DNA from: Lysobacter terrestris
GTDB lineage: Bacteria; Pseudomonadota; Gammaproteobacteria; Xanthomonadales; Xanthomonadaceae
Direction of reading: 5' to 3'
Assembly: GCF_014489475.1 (NCBI RefSeq)
Contig: NZ_CP060820.1
Location: forward strand, 2,868,001 to 2,932,000
DNA length: 64,000 nucleotides
The first letter of the stretch is position 1. Every line of letters starts with the position of its first letter. This document shows positions 52,570-61,373 of this stretch, in pieces. The notes under the pieces were generated by a model. The model was not told the DNA's origin. It searched no databases and saw nothing but the letters and a program-made list of their open reading frames with translations. Position numbers and translations under genes: made by a program.

Positions 52570-52788
52570 GAGGCGAACAGGCGAAAAAGACGCGGCATGA
52601 AAGCACATCACCGCGCCGACACGCTACGTTCGAATCGCCTGGACACGCTGGTGGTTGCGCCGTGCCCTCTCGATCCGCGCCTTGCGAGCCATCGGTTGCC
52701 AGCGTTGGCAAGGCCCCGCCCAACGCCGTGCCGGTGATGGCGCGGCGTTCGCCTGCGTTGGCAAGAATGGTGCAAAGGTCGCGCAAAA

Positions 52789-52816
52789 AGAAAGGCCCGC
52801 TTGCGCGGGCCTTTCT
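52789..52816 (-). terminator. terminator after the first Ala-rich lipoprotein gene
   Basis: 12-bp stem AGAAAGGCCCGC (52789-52800), TTGC loop, GCGGGCCTTTCT (52805-52816); the minus-strand transcript ends in T-rich sequence. It lies 23 bases past the lipoprotein stop. Confidence 0.85.
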
Positions 52817-52838
52817 CGTGTCGCTTGGGAAGTCGCTA

Positions 52839-53195
52839 TTACTTCTTGACTTCTTCAGCAGCAGCTTCGGCCTTGTCGGCGACGTTCTGAGCGGCGTCGG
52901 CGGTAGCCTGGGCAGCGTCAGCAGCGGCGTCGGTGGTGGCGGCAGCAGCGTCGGTAGCGGCGGCAGCAGCGGCGTCGCCAGCCTGAGCAGCGGCGTCAGC
53001 CGTAGCGGTGGCAGCAGCGTCGGTGGCGGCAGCAGCGGCGTCGCCAGCGGCGGTCGCGGCGTCACCGGCAGCAGCAGCGGCGTCGGTGGCAGCGGCCTGG
53101 GCCTGGTCGGCCGAGGCAGCGGCTTCTTCGGACTTGTTGCAAGCCGACAGGGCGAGGACCGAGGCGGCGAGGAGGACGTAGAGCTTGGTGTTCAT
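52839..53195 (-). CDS. alanine-rich lipoprotein, copy 1
   Basis: 118 aa from ATG 53195. Lipobox L-S-A-C near residue 19 gives a lipidated Cys. The mature ~100 residues are about two-thirds Ala with regularly spaced D/T, made of A-A-A-x-D repeats expected to form a long helix or coiled coil. The C-terminus is E-E-V-K-K. The end Lys and helix recall Lpp/OprI murein lipoproteins, though the sequences are not otherwise related. Likely a paralogue of the next gene. Confidence 0.8.
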   Translation of the reverse strand: MNTKLYVLLAASVLALSACNKSEEAAASADQAQAAATDAAAAAGDAATAAGDAAAAATDAAATATADAAAQAGDAAAAAATDAAAATTDAAADAAQATADAAQNVADKAEAAAEEVKK

Positions 53196-53373
53196 GGATG
53201 TCTCCGAGGAGTTGTCTGAAAAACTTGTTTTACAGTCAGGCAACGCCAGTGCGCGCAGCGATCCGGTATGAGCCGGCTTCCTATCGTTCACTGACCACAT
53301 GGAAAGAGCCGCCGGCAAGCCGACGGCCCTTCCCTGTTCACTGTAACAGATCTTGCCTGTTAAGGAAGTACTG

Positions 53374-53727
53374 TTACTTCTTTTCTTCGGTCGCCGATTC
53401 GGCGGTGTCCGCAGCCTGCTTGGCAGTGTCGGCAGCGGCGGCAGCCGTGTCGGCAGCGGCGTCGGCAGCAGCAGCGGTCGGAGCGGTGGCAGCGGCGTCA
53501 GCCGAGGTGGCGGCAGCGTCGGCAGCCTGGGCGGCGGCGTCAGCAGCAGCCTGGGCGGCATCGCCGGCAGCCTGGTCGCCAGCGGCGGCAGCGGTATCGG
53601 CAGCGGCCTGGGCGTCGGTGGCAGCGGCGGAAGCGTCGGCAGCGGCTTCTTCGGCCTGCTGCTGGTTCGAGCACGCGGCCAGGGCGAAGCCCAGAGCCAG
53701 GGCGATCAGCGCCTTGTTGAAAGTCAT
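53374..53727 (-). CDS. alanine-rich lipoprotein, copy 2
   Basis: 117 aa from ATG 53727, almost the same length and design as copy 1: lipobox L-A-A-C near residue 19, then Q-Q-Q and A-A-A-x-D repeats, ending E-E-K-K. The two genes are 178 bases apart in the same direction. Tandem duplication of an envelope lipoprotein is the simplest explanation. No substrate or partner is evident. Confidence 0.8.
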   Translation of the reverse strand: MTFNKALIALALGFALAACSNQQQAEEAAADASAAATDAQAAADTAAAAGDQAAGDAAQAAADAAAQAADAAATSADAAATAPTAAAADAAADTAAAAADTAKQAADTAESATEEKK

Positions 53728-53933
53728 GTTCGTTTCCTCGTCGTGGATAGGGCAACGCGCAGGGAGCGCGTCGCCAACAATGATGACAAGGCCGTTACCC
53801 GTGTCAAGCGGGTGGCCGTCTTTATTTCGTTATCCCGTTGTTACGCTCTTCGGCGGTTAAGGGCGAAGTTACCCGCGCATGAAGCGCGGGCGCTCCCTTC
53901 ACCTTGCCTGCACGCCAGAATGTTCCTGTCGGT

Positions 53934-55109
53934 TCAGGCGAGTTCCACCGCGATCGCCGTGGCTTCGCCGCCGCCGATGCACAGCGATGCGACGCCGCGC
54001 TTGCCGCCGCGCTGGCGCAATGCATTGATCAGGGTGACCACCAGGCGGGCGCCACTTGCGCCGATGGGATGGCCCAGCGCGCAGGCGCCGCCGTTGACGT
54101 TGACCCTGTCGTGGCTGATGCCCAGATCCTTCATCGGGGCCATCGCCACGCAGGCGAAGGCTTCGTTGATTTCGAACAGATCGACGTCGGCAACCGCCCA
54201 GCCGGCCTTCTTCAGCACGTTCTGGATCGCGGTGACCGGGGCGGTGGTGAACCACTCCGGTGCCTGCGAATGGGTGGCGTGGGCCACGATGCGGGCCAGC
54301 GGGGCGAGGCCGCGCTTGGCGGCTTCGTCCGAAGACATGAGCACGGTGGCAGCGGCGCCGTCGGAGATCTTCGACGAGGACGCGGCGGTCAGCACGCCGT
54401 CCTTGCCGAAGGCGGCGCGCAGGGTCGGGATCTTCGACGGATCGATCTTGCCCGGCTCCTCGTCGGTATCGACGACCACGTCGCCCTTGCGGCCCTTAAC
54501 GGTGACCGGAACGATCTCGTCCTTGAAGGCGCCGCCGGACACGGCGGCCTGGGCGCGCTTGACGCTCTCTTCGGAGTACGCATCCAGGGCGGCGCGATCG
54601 AAGCCGTACTTGTTGCACGCCATGTCGCCGAACACGCCCATCGCCTGCTTGTCGTAGGGATTGGTCAGGCCGTCCCACGCCATGTGGTCGAGCATTTCGG
54701 CGCTGCCGTAGCGCGTGCCGGTGCGCGAGTTGTTCAGGAGGTGCGGGGCATTGGTCATCGATTCCATGCCGCCGGCGACGACGACGCTGGACGAACCGGC
54801 CTTGATGGCGTCATGCGCCTGCATGATCGCCTTCATGCCCGAACCGCAGACCTTGTTGATGGTGGTGCAGCCCGAAGCGGTCGGCAGGCCGGCGGCAAGC
54901 GAAGCCTGGCGGGCGGGCGCCTGGCCGAGGCCGGCCGGCAGCACGCAGCCCATGATCACTTCGTCCACCTGGTCCGGCGCGATGCCGGCCTGTGCCAGCG
55001 CGCCGCTGATGGCGGCTGCGCCGAGGGTGGGGGTCGGGACCCCGGTGAATTGACCAAGGAAGGAACCGATGGCGGTGCGTTTGGCACCGACGATGACCAC
55101 GTCGCTCAT
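53934..55109 (-). CDS. atoB: acetyl-CoA acetyltransferase (thiolase)
   Basis: 391 aa from ATG 55109. Active-site Cys88 in N-K-V-C-G-S-G-M, the G-H-P-I-G-A-S-G-A-R catalytic His loop, and C-I-G-G-G with the second Cys near the end. The degradative thiolase family includes many specificities, but N-E-A-F-A and G-G-M-E-S-M-T-N-A-P match acetoacetyl-CoA thiolases. It would take acetoacetyl-CoA arising from leucine breakdown to acetyl-CoA. Confidence 0.93.
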   Translation of the reverse strand: MSDVVIVGAKRTAIGSFLGQFTGVPTPTLGAAAISGALAQAGIAPDQVDEVIMGCVLPAGLGQAPARQASLAAGLPTASGCTTINKVCGSGMKAIMQAHDAIKAGSSSVVVAGGMESMTNAPHLLNNSRTGTRYGSAEMLDHMAWDGLTNPYDKQAMGVFGDMACNKYGFDRAALDAYSEESVKRAQAAVSGGAFKDEIVPVTVKGRKGDVVVDTDEEPGKIDPSKIPTLRAAFGKDGVLTAASSSKISDGAAATVLMSSDEAAKRGLAPLARIVAHATHSQAPEWFTTAPVTAIQNVLKKAGWAVADVDLFEINEAFACVAMAPMKDLGISHDRVNVNGGACALGHPIGASGARLVVTLINALRQRGGKRGVASLCIGGGEATAIAVELA

Positions 55110-55435
55110 GGCGGACTCCGGATAGGCGAGGCCGGCGCAGGGCCGGAACCCCTCGATTATGGAGCGCCTTGCTGCACTGCCGCAAATAGTTGCGGCTGTA
55201 ACTGCAGCAGGTACGACCTGGGGCCCGTTTGGCGGGGGCGCGGTCGGGGTGCGAACACGCTTGGCACAGGGTTTCGGCCCGCCGGGCGCTGCAAATGGTG
55301 CGCGCTACACCTACGCACTTGGCGCGGCCGGAAGGACGGGCTGGCACCGGGAAACACTGTTCCGAAGCGGTCGCGCGGCCAAGAAAAAAGCCGCCAGCAA
55401 GGCGGCTTTACTCTTGGCGGACAAGCGCCGGGTAA
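55110..55435. other. 326-bp region between atoB and isovaleryl-CoA dehydrogenase genes
   Basis: Holds the upstream region of atoB (minus strand) near 55110-55200 and the liuA terminator at 55387-55409. The middle has high G+C without recognisable genes. No clear promoter boxes or operators are visible. Confidence 0.5.
55387..55409 (-). terminator. terminator after the isovaleryl-CoA dehydrogenase gene
   Basis: Stem AAAGCCGCC (55387-55395), five-base loop, GGCGGCTTT (55401-55409); minus-strand transcripts end in TTTTTTC. It lies 27 bases past the stop at 55436. Confidence 0.85.
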
Positions 55436-56593
55436 TCAGCTGCGCCCGTCGAACAACTCGCGTCCGATCAGCATGCGCCGGATCTCGTTGGTGCCGGCGC
55501 CGATCGCATAGAGCTTGGCGTCGCGCAGGATGCGGCCGGTGGCGAATTCGTTGATGTAGCCGTTGCCGCCGAGCGCCTGGATGCCTTCCAGCGCGACCTG
55601 CACCGCGGCTTCCGACGCGTGCAGCAGGCACGACGCCGCGTCGATGCGGCTCTTGTACCCGACGTCGTAGTCGCGGGCGACCTGGTAGGCGAAGGCGCGC
55701 GAGGACTGCAGCGAGGTGTACATGTCGGCGATCTTGCCCTGCATCAGGCCGAAGGTGCCGATGGCGTGGTCGAACTGCTTGCGCTCGCGCACGTAGGGCA
55801 GGGCGAGGTCGAGCGCGGCCTGCATCAGGCCGAGCGGGCCGCCGGTGAGCACCAGCCGCTCGGTGTTGAGGCCGCTCATCAGCACCTTGACGCCGTGGTT
55901 GACCTCGCCGAGGACGTTCTCCTGCGGGATCTCGCAGTTCTCGAACACCAGTTCGCAGGTGTTCGACCCGCGCATGCCGAGCTTGTCGAGCTTCTGCGCG
56001 GTGCTGAAACCCGGCATGCCCTTCTCGACGAGGAAGGCGGTCATGCACTTGCTGCCCGCGTCCTTGCCGGCGGTGCGCATGTAGACGATCAGCACATCGG
56101 CCTCGGGGCCGTTGGTGATCCACATCTTGTTGCCGTTGGCGACCCACACGCCGTCGCGCAGTTCCGCGCGGCAGGACATCGAGCCGACCACGTCCGAACC
56201 CGCGCCGGGCTCGCTCATGGCGAGCGCGCCCTTCCATTCGCCGCTGCACAGCTTCGGCAGGTACTTCGCGTGCTGCGCCGCGTTGCCGTTGGCGTAGAGG
56301 TTGCTCACGCACAGGTTGGAGTGCGCGCCGTAGGAGAGGCCGACCGAGCCCGATGCGCGCGAGATTTCTTCCATCGCGACCAGATGGGCGAGGTAGCCCA
56401 TCTCGCTGCCACCCAATTCGCCCGGCACGGTCATGCCGAGCAGGCCCATCTCGCCCAGCTTCGGCCACAGGTCCTGCGGGAACCAGTTGTCGTGGTCGAT
56501 CTGCTGCGCGCGCGGCGCGATTTCGGCATCGGCGAAACGGCGCACGGCCTCGCGCAGCGCGTCGATTTCTTCACCGAGGGGGAAAGGGCGCAT
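55436..56593 (-). CDS. liuA: isovaleryl-CoA dehydrogenase
   Basis: 385 aa from ATG 56593. Acyl-CoA dehydrogenase fold: the N-terminal helical domain, [18 protein letters not shown] (FAD-binding), W-I-T-N-G, and [12 protein letters not shown] near the C-terminus. In the C-terminal domain, [11 protein letters not shown] may hold the base Glu. Oxidises isovaleryl-CoA to methylcrotonyl-CoA, the first acyl-CoA step of leucine breakdown. The neighbours liuB/D support the assignment; short-chain relatives cannot be excluded by motif alone. Confidence 0.93.
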   Translation of the reverse strand: MRPFPLGEEIDALREAVRRFADAEIAPRAQQIDHDNWFPQDLWPKLGEMGLLGMTVPGELGGSEMGYLAHLVAMEEISRASGSVGLSYGAHSNLCVSNLYANGNAAQHAKYLPKLCSGEWKGALAMSEPGAGSDVVGSMSCRAELRDGVWVANGNKMWITNGPEADVLIVYMRTAGKDAGSKCMTAFLVEKGMPGFSTAQKLDKLGMRGSNTCELVFENCEIPQENVLGEVNHGVKVLMSGLNTERLVLTGGPLGLMQAALDLALPYVRERKQFDHAIGTFGLMQGKIADMYTSLQSSRAFAYQVARDYDVGYKSRIDAASCLLHASEAAVQVALEGIQALGGNGYINEFATGRILRDAKLYAIGAGTNEIRRMLIGRELFDGRS

Positions 56594-56681
56594 CGGGAAT
56601 CCTTGTACTGGAGGCGAAAGAAGGTGGTGCCGGCCCAAGCGTGAATTCTATCGCGTGACCGGCGACACCCGCACACAAAAA

Positions 56682-56700
56682 CGCCCGGACAAGCCGGGCG
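56682..56700 (-). terminator. terminator for the leucine dehydrogenase transcript
   Basis: Stem CGCCCGG (56682-56688), loop ACAAG, CCGGGCG (56694-56700). The minus-strand transcript then reads TTTTTGTG. It lies 155 bases past the leucine dehydrogenase stop, beyond a tandem hairpin array. Confidence 0.8.
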
Positions 56701-56747
56701 CTTCTGCTATTTCGTTGCCACTTGCCGAACTCCCGCTGGAGCTAAGT

Positions 56748-56857
56748 CCCCTTTAGTAAAGGGGGCGCGGCGAAGCCGCGGGGATTTGGCAGCGATGGCT
56801 GGGGCCCGAAGTTTGCAAAGCAAACTTTGGGGATTTCCAGTCGCAGACTGGAAATCA
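56748..56857. repeat. four tandem hairpins at the 3' end of the leucine dehydrogenase gene
   Basis: Hairpins at 56748-56764 (CCCCTTT/AAAGGGG), 56766-56780 (CGCGGC/GCCGCG), 56809-56827 (AAGTTTGC/GCAAACTT) and 56832-56856 (11-bp GATTTCCAGTC arms). The last overlaps the leucine dehydrogenase stop codon. They may protect the mRNA end, or be an intergenic repeat cluster. The CCCCTTTA-GT core recalls repeats seen elsewhere in related genomes. Confidence 0.7.
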
Positions 56858-57958
56858 GTGCCCGCCGCGAATCCGACCCTGGAAGCGCGGCTGCGAACGC
56901 CCCAGCGGCAGCTTCAGCTTGCCGATCGCGCTGATGCGCTCTTCGGCGAGGCGGTCGGCCGCGCGGTAGGTCGGGATCGCGTCGCGCTCGGCGATTTCAT
57001 AGATGCGTGCGAGGTTGTGGTAGATCGTGCGCATCATGCGCATGGCGCGCTCGCGGTTGTAGCCGTCGAGTTCCAGCGCCACGTTCATCACGCCGCCCGC
57101 GTTCACCGCGTAGTCCGGTGCGTACAGGATGCCGCGCTTCACCACTTCGTCGCCGATGGCGTTGTTGGCCAGCTGGTTGTTGGCCGCGCCGCAGATGATC
57201 TTGGCCTTCAGGCGGGGCAGGGTGTTTTCGTTGACGGTGCCGCCCAGCGCGCACGGCGAGTACACGTCGCAGTTCACGTCGTAGATCTCGTCCAGGCCCA
57301 CGGCTTCGGCGCCGTATTCGGACACGGCCTTGTCGACCAGGCCCTTGTTGATGTCGGTGACGAAGATCTTCGCGCCGCGTTCCTTCAGCAGCTTCACGTA
57401 TTCCATGCCGACGTGGCCGAGGCCCTGCACGGCGTAGGAGTACTTGCCGACTTCCTCGTCGCCGAAACGCTTGTTCAGCGTCGCCATCAGGCCCTGCAGG
57501 GTGCCGTAGGCGGTGAACGGCGACGGGTCGCCCGAACCGCCGTGGACCTGGTGCACGCCGGTGACGTACTCGGTCTCGCGGTACACGTATTCCATGTCGT
57601 TGACGTCGATGCCGACGTCTTCGGCGGTGATGTAGCGGCCGCCGAGCGATTCGACGAACTGGCCGAACGCGCGGAACAGCGCTTCGGACTTGTCGGTGGC
57701 CGGATCGCCGATGATCACTGCCTTGCCACCACCGATGTTAAGACCCGCGACCGCGTTCTTGTAGGTCATGCCGCGCGACAGGCGCAGCACGTCGTTGAGC
57801 GCGTCGGCTTCGGTCTTGTACGGCCACATGCGCGTGCCACCCAGCGCGGGGCCCAGCACGGTGTTGTGGATGGCGATGATGGCCTTCAGGCCCGCATCCT
57901 TGTTGTGGCAGTAAACGACCTGCTCGTGGCCGAAGGTGTCGAGGGTTTCAAAAATCAT
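56855..57958 (-). CDS. leucine dehydrogenase (Glu/Leu/Phe/Val dehydrogenase family)
   Basis: 367 aa from ATG 57958, with GGAG eight bases upstream. It oxidatively deaminates branched-chain amino acids with NAD. The catalytic Lys79 lies in N-I-G-G-G-K-A-V, with the T-Y-K-N-A loop, I-T-A-E-D-V-G, and the Rossmann motif G-L-G-H-V-G. N-Q-L-A is at the coenzyme end. Length is as for Bacillus leucine dehydrogenase (about 365). It precedes the liu genes on the same strand, so it starts the pathway they continue. Confidence 0.92.
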   Translation of the reverse strand: MIFETLDTFGHEQVVYCHNKDAGLKAIIAIHNTVLGPALGGTRMWPYKTEADALNDVLRLSRGMTYKNAVAGLNIGGGKAVIIGDPATDKSEALFRAFGQFVESLGGRYITAEDVGIDVNDMEYVYRETEYVTGVHQVHGGSGDPSPFTAYGTLQGLMATLNKRFGDEEVGKYSYAVQGLGHVGMEYVKLLKERGAKIFVTDINKGLVDKAVSEYGAEAVGLDEIYDVNCDVYSPCALGGTVNENTLPRLKAKIICGAANNQLANNAIGDEVVKRGILYAPDYAVNAGGVMNVALELDGYNRERAMRMMRTIYHNLARIYEIAERDAIPTYRAADRLAEERISAIGKLKLPLGRSQPRFQGRIRGGH

Positions 57959-58244
57959 CGGATGCTCCGGTTGACGCCGGGTGCGCATGGCACGCGACGC
58001 CAACAAGGTGATGTAAGTCATTGAATGGACGGAGAGCTGCGGTCGAAATGCCGGTCAGGGCCGGCTCCGCAGGCGGCGTAGTCTAATGCAATCGATTCCA
58101 AGAGGCCCGTGCCGGGACTGGCGGGCGGCCACCGTGCATTGGATACGCAGCCGTATGCGGAGCAGGTGAAGTCGGTCGGATGAAGCGCGCCGGATGAAGC
58201 GCGCCGCCGGGCGTCCTCGCACCGGGTAAATCAGAAGGCGTGAA

Positions 58245-59507
58245 TCAATAGGCGCGATAGCGGCCCTGCCGCAGCCACAGCGTCGCCAGCCACTTCTCGC
58301 CGCGTTCCACCGGCAGGCCGGCATGCAGCGAGTCCACGTCCGGTCTGCCGTCGGGAAGCAGGTTCTCGAATATCACCGCGCGTCCGGGACTGGGCGCGAT
58401 CCGCAGCCCCGGCAACGGGAATTCCGTCTCGCCACCGGCTTCCACCTCGTTGAGATAGACGCAGATCGTGCGCTGGCGGTTGCCGGCCTGCGGCTGGTCG
58501 AGTTCGAGCGAACCCGGCGGACGGTAGTCGCGGTGCGGCCGGTATTCCTGCCCGGGGCGATAACGCAGCACGGTGAGGTGTTCCGCATTCGCCAGCGGCA
58601 TGCGTGCGGCCGTCGCCATGCGGATCTGCACCAGGCGCAGGGCGAGGTCCTCGAGGATCGGATCGAAACTGGCGTCCTCGCTGGTGCGGATCTCCAGCGA
58701 TTGCGGCTGGCCGGTGCGCGGGTCGACCGTGCGCGAGCGCGCCAGGTTCGGTTCCGCGCAGGCGATCAGCAGCCGGCACTCGTCCGCCGACAGCAGTCCG
58801 TCGATGGTCATGACGCGCGGGCGTTCGCAGCGCGGTTGCGCAGTGGCCGGGCGCAGCACTTCGTCCAGGGCGAGCGCGCCTTCCAAGGTATCCGGTGCAT
58901 GCAGTTGCGGCACCGCGAGTGCCGGCAGTGGGCCTATGCCGTGTCGCGCCAGTTGCTGCAGGATCTCGCGCGCCGCTTCCGGCTGCGGCGTACAGCCTTC
59001 GCCGTGCAGCAGGCGTTCGGCGAGCAGGCGCGCGCAGACCGCATCGCCCAGTCCGGCGCCGCGTTCGAGCAGTTGCAGGCAGCGCACCTGGTCCGCGGCC
59101 GAGGCCTTGCGACCGAAATGGATCGCTGCCGCGCGTACCGCCGGCGGGTAATTGGCCTGCACCGCGGCCAGCAGGCGCTGGTTGAACCGGGCGTCGTGGA
59201 CGCCGCCGTCGCCGAGCGCGAGGACGACGAGCAGGTAGCTCGCCACCGGATTTCCCGCCGCCTCCGCGCGCAGCAGCCATTGCGCGGCAAGCTGCGGGTC
59301 GGCGGCGGTGGCGATGCCGTACATCAGCATCCGCGCGTACTCGACCTGCGACCGCTCATGGCCGGCGTCCGCCGCGCGCCGATGCAGGGCCAGGGCTTCC
59401 TCGTGCTGGTGGCGGGCGACCAGCGCGGCGGCCAGCTGGTGCAGCGCGTCCGCCGATCCGCCCTCGGCATGGTGGCGCAGCATGGCGAGGGTGGTGTCGT
59501 CGGTCAT
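58245..59507 (-). CDS. Sel1/TPR-repeat protein fused to a prolyl-4-hydroxylase-like 2OG-Fe(II) oxygenase domain
   Basis: 420 aa from ATG 59507. The N-terminal ~200 residues are helical repeats of Sel1/TPR style (A-D-A-L-H-Q-L-A-A-A-L, A-L-A-L-H-R-R-A-A-D-A-G-H-E-R-S, A-A-Q-W-L-L-R-A-E-A-A-G-N). The C-terminal ~190 residues are a P4Hc double-stranded beta-helix with His325-R-Asp327 (Y-R-P-H-R-D-Y), a distal His in S-L-H-A-G, and the oxoglutarate-binding Lys in E-K-W-L. All key residues are present. It probably hydroxylates a protein partner recognised by the repeats (inference). Confidence 0.9.
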   Translation of the reverse strand: MTDDTTLAMLRHHAEGGSADALHQLAAALVARHQHEEALALHRRAADAGHERSQVEYARMLMYGIATAADPQLAAQWLLRAEAAGNPVASYLLVVLALGDGGVHDARFNQRLLAAVQANYPPAVRAAAIHFGRKASAADQVRCLQLLERGAGLGDAVCARLLAERLLHGEGCTPQPEAAREILQQLARHGIGPLPALAVPQLHAPDTLEGALALDEVLRPATAQPRCERPRVMTIDGLLSADECRLLIACAEPNLARSRTVDPRTGQPQSLEIRTSEDASFDPILEDLALRLVQIRMATAARMPLANAEHLTVLRYRPGQEYRPHRDYRPPGSLELDQPQAGNRQRTICVYLNEVEAGGETEFPLPGLRIAPSPGRAVIFENLLPDGRPDVDSLHAGLPVERGEKWLATLWLRQGRYRAY

Positions 59508-59571
59508 TGGCGCGGGAATGGGGCGATGGTTCGAGTCTAGCCGCTGCGCCGAGGCGCGCGGTTCGCGCAGC

Positions 59572-61128
59572 CTACAACTGCGACTCGATCGGCAACCAGC
59601 CCGCCACCGTTGCCGTAGCGCGCTGCATGCGCGAAGTGTCCGGCTCGTGGTCCAGCAGCAGCGGCGGCTGCGCGGCGCGATCGAGCCAGCGCAGCGCGCC
59701 ATCGGGACGCCGGTAGACCCAGTAGCTCAGCGCCGGACTGGCCAGCCGCAGGTATTCGTCGCGCAACTCGCTGGCGATCACCGGATCGTCGAACAGCACG
59801 CCCATCTCGGTGTTGAGATCCGCCGAACGCGGATCGAGGTTGAACGAACCCACGAAGCCGCGCGCATCGTCGACCACGAACGCCTTGGTGTGCAGGCTGG
59901 CACCGCTGCTGCCGAAGATGCCCGCGGTCTCGGGGCGGCCCTGCGCGCGGATCTCGTACAGGCGCACGCCCGCTGCGAGCAGGGGTTCGCGGTAGCGTGC
60001 ATAGCCGCTGTGCACCGCGGGCACGTCGTTGGCCGCGAGCGAATTGGTGATGACGCCGACGTGCACGCCGCGCGTCGCCAGTGCGCCCAATCCGTCCGTA
60101 CCGAATTCACCGGGCACGAAGTAGGGCGATATCAGCAAGGCCTTGCGCTGCGCGCCGCGCAGCTTCGCCGTCAGCTGCTCGACCATCCAGCCGCTGCGGT
60201 CGTCGCTCTGCCACTTCAGCGGCGGATCGGCGACCACGCGGACGCCCTCGCTCCAGCGCGGTTGCAGGCTGCCGGCGAAGTAGGCACGCACCTGCTTTGA
60301 TGCCTCCACGCGCTGCAGGTAGCGCTGCGCCGCGGGAGAAGCGGCTTCGGCCTCCACCTGCGCCATCAGCGCCTGCAGCTGCTTGGGATCCTTGCGGCTG
60401 AGCGCGGCGATCGGCACCGCTGCGGTGCTGTTCCAGTACGCGTCGAAGACGGAGCTCGCCTGCGCCACCGCCGGGCCGAACAGCACCAGGTCGAGGTCGC
60501 GGAAATTGGTGTCCTCGCCCGCATCGAAGTACTCGACGCCGATGTTGCGCCCGCCGACCACCGCCATGCGGCCATCGGCGATCCACGCCTTGTTGTGCAT
60601 GCGGTGGTTCACGCTGACCACGCGCTGCACCAGCTCATACACGCGCTTCATGCCGCCGCGGTTGCGGAACGGGTTGTACAGGCGGATCTCGAGGTTCGGG
60701 TGCGCATCCAGCGCAAGCAAGCCGGGGTCCAGCCCTTCGGCATTCATGTCGTCCAGCAGCATGCGCACGCGGACGCCGCGCTCGGCCGCCTGCCACGCCT
60801 CGCGGCCGAGCAGCCGCCCGGTCAGGTCGTCGTGCCAGATGTAGTACTGCAGGTCGAGGCTGCGCCCCGCGCGCCGCGCCGAGATCGCCCGCGCCGCGAA
60901 CGCGTCCAGCCCGCCCGGCACCAGGATCGCGCCGGTCTTGCCCGGCTGCGTGGCCAGCAGCGGCGCCAGCTCGCGGTCCAGCTCGGTCTGCGCCGCCTGC
61001 ACGGGCAGGGCGTGGCTGGGCTGGCCCGTGGCCGGGGGCGTGAGGCGGTCGGCCAGCAGCCAGCCGCTGAGCGTCAGCAGCACCAGCGTCAGCAATCCCC
61101 ATCCCAGTATCCGCAACGCACGCCGCAT
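59572..61128 (-). CDS. phospholipase D family protein, cardiolipin synthase-like
   Basis: 518 aa from ATG 61128, with GGGGAG six bases upstream. An N-terminal signal anchor (about 8-25, L-T-L-V-L-L-T-L-S-G) is followed by two HKD domains: His178-x-Lys180-x4-Asp185 (H-N-K-A-W-I-A-D) with G-G-R-N, and His413-x-Lys415-x4-Asp420 (H-T-K-A-F-V-V-D) with G-S-F-N. Both are complete. The sequence is of the YmdC/ClsC-like group that makes or remodels cardiolipin in the inner membrane. Divergent from icmF. Confidence 0.9.
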   Translation of the reverse strand: MRRALRILGWGLLTLVLLTLSGWLLADRLTPPATGQPSHALPVQAAQTELDRELAPLLATQPGKTGAILVPGGLDAFAARAISARRAGRSLDLQYYIWHDDLTGRLLGREAWQAAERGVRVRMLLDDMNAEGLDPGLLALDAHPNLEIRLYNPFRNRGGMKRVYELVQRVVSVNHRMHNKAWIADGRMAVVGGRNIGVEYFDAGEDTNFRDLDLVLFGPAVAQASSVFDAYWNSTAAVPIAALSRKDPKQLQALMAQVEAEAASPAAQRYLQRVEASKQVRAYFAGSLQPRWSEGVRVVADPPLKWQSDDRSGWMVEQLTAKLRGAQRKALLISPYFVPGEFGTDGLGALATRGVHVGVITNSLAANDVPAVHSGYARYREPLLAAGVRLYEIRAQGRPETAGIFGSSGASLHTKAFVVDDARGFVGSFNLDPRSADLNTEMGVLFDDPVIASELRDEYLRLASPALSYWVYRRPDGALRWLDRAAQPPLLLDHEPDTSRMQRATATVAGWLPIESQL

Positions 61129-61176
61129 TCGTGTCTCCCCGTGTTCCAGGCACAGTATCTCCCGACTGGCCGAAAT

Positions 61177-61302
61177 CCCTCTCCCCGCATGCGGGGAGAG
61201 GGACAGCGTCGCATCGCGACGCAGGGTGAGGGGACGTGGCGCAACAGCGCCCCTCATCCGGCGCTACGCGCCACCTTCTCCCCGCGCAAGCGCAGGGAGA
61301 AG
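61177..61302. repeat. palindromic repeat array in the divergent region upstream of icmF
   Basis: Contains a perfect 26-bp palindrome (61177-61202, CCCTCTCCCCGCA and its complement), a 7-bp-arm hairpin GCGTCGC (61206-61222), and a CTTCTCCC/GGGAGAAG pair (61275-61302). It lies between the starts of the PLD gene and icmF, so the promoters must sit around it. Similar C-T-C-T-C-C-C-C palindromes are common in this family of bacteria. Confidence 0.75.
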
Positions 61303-61373
61303 AACACTGTGAGGCCGCCTCACCCCGTCGCGGTACAATGCGGATTCGATCGTTTCCGTACTGAGCGCGTCAC

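Noticed and set aside
52662-53219. Possible repeat-rich surface adhesin on the plus strand
   Set aside because: G/S/V-rich translation arises from the reverse complement of the Ala codons of the first lipoprotein gene.
52839-54657. Gly/Ser/Val-rich plus-strand frames opposite the lipoproteins
   Set aside because: Complement of the Ala-rich repeats. They have no signal peptide or ribosome-binding site, while the minus frames carry clean lipoboxes.
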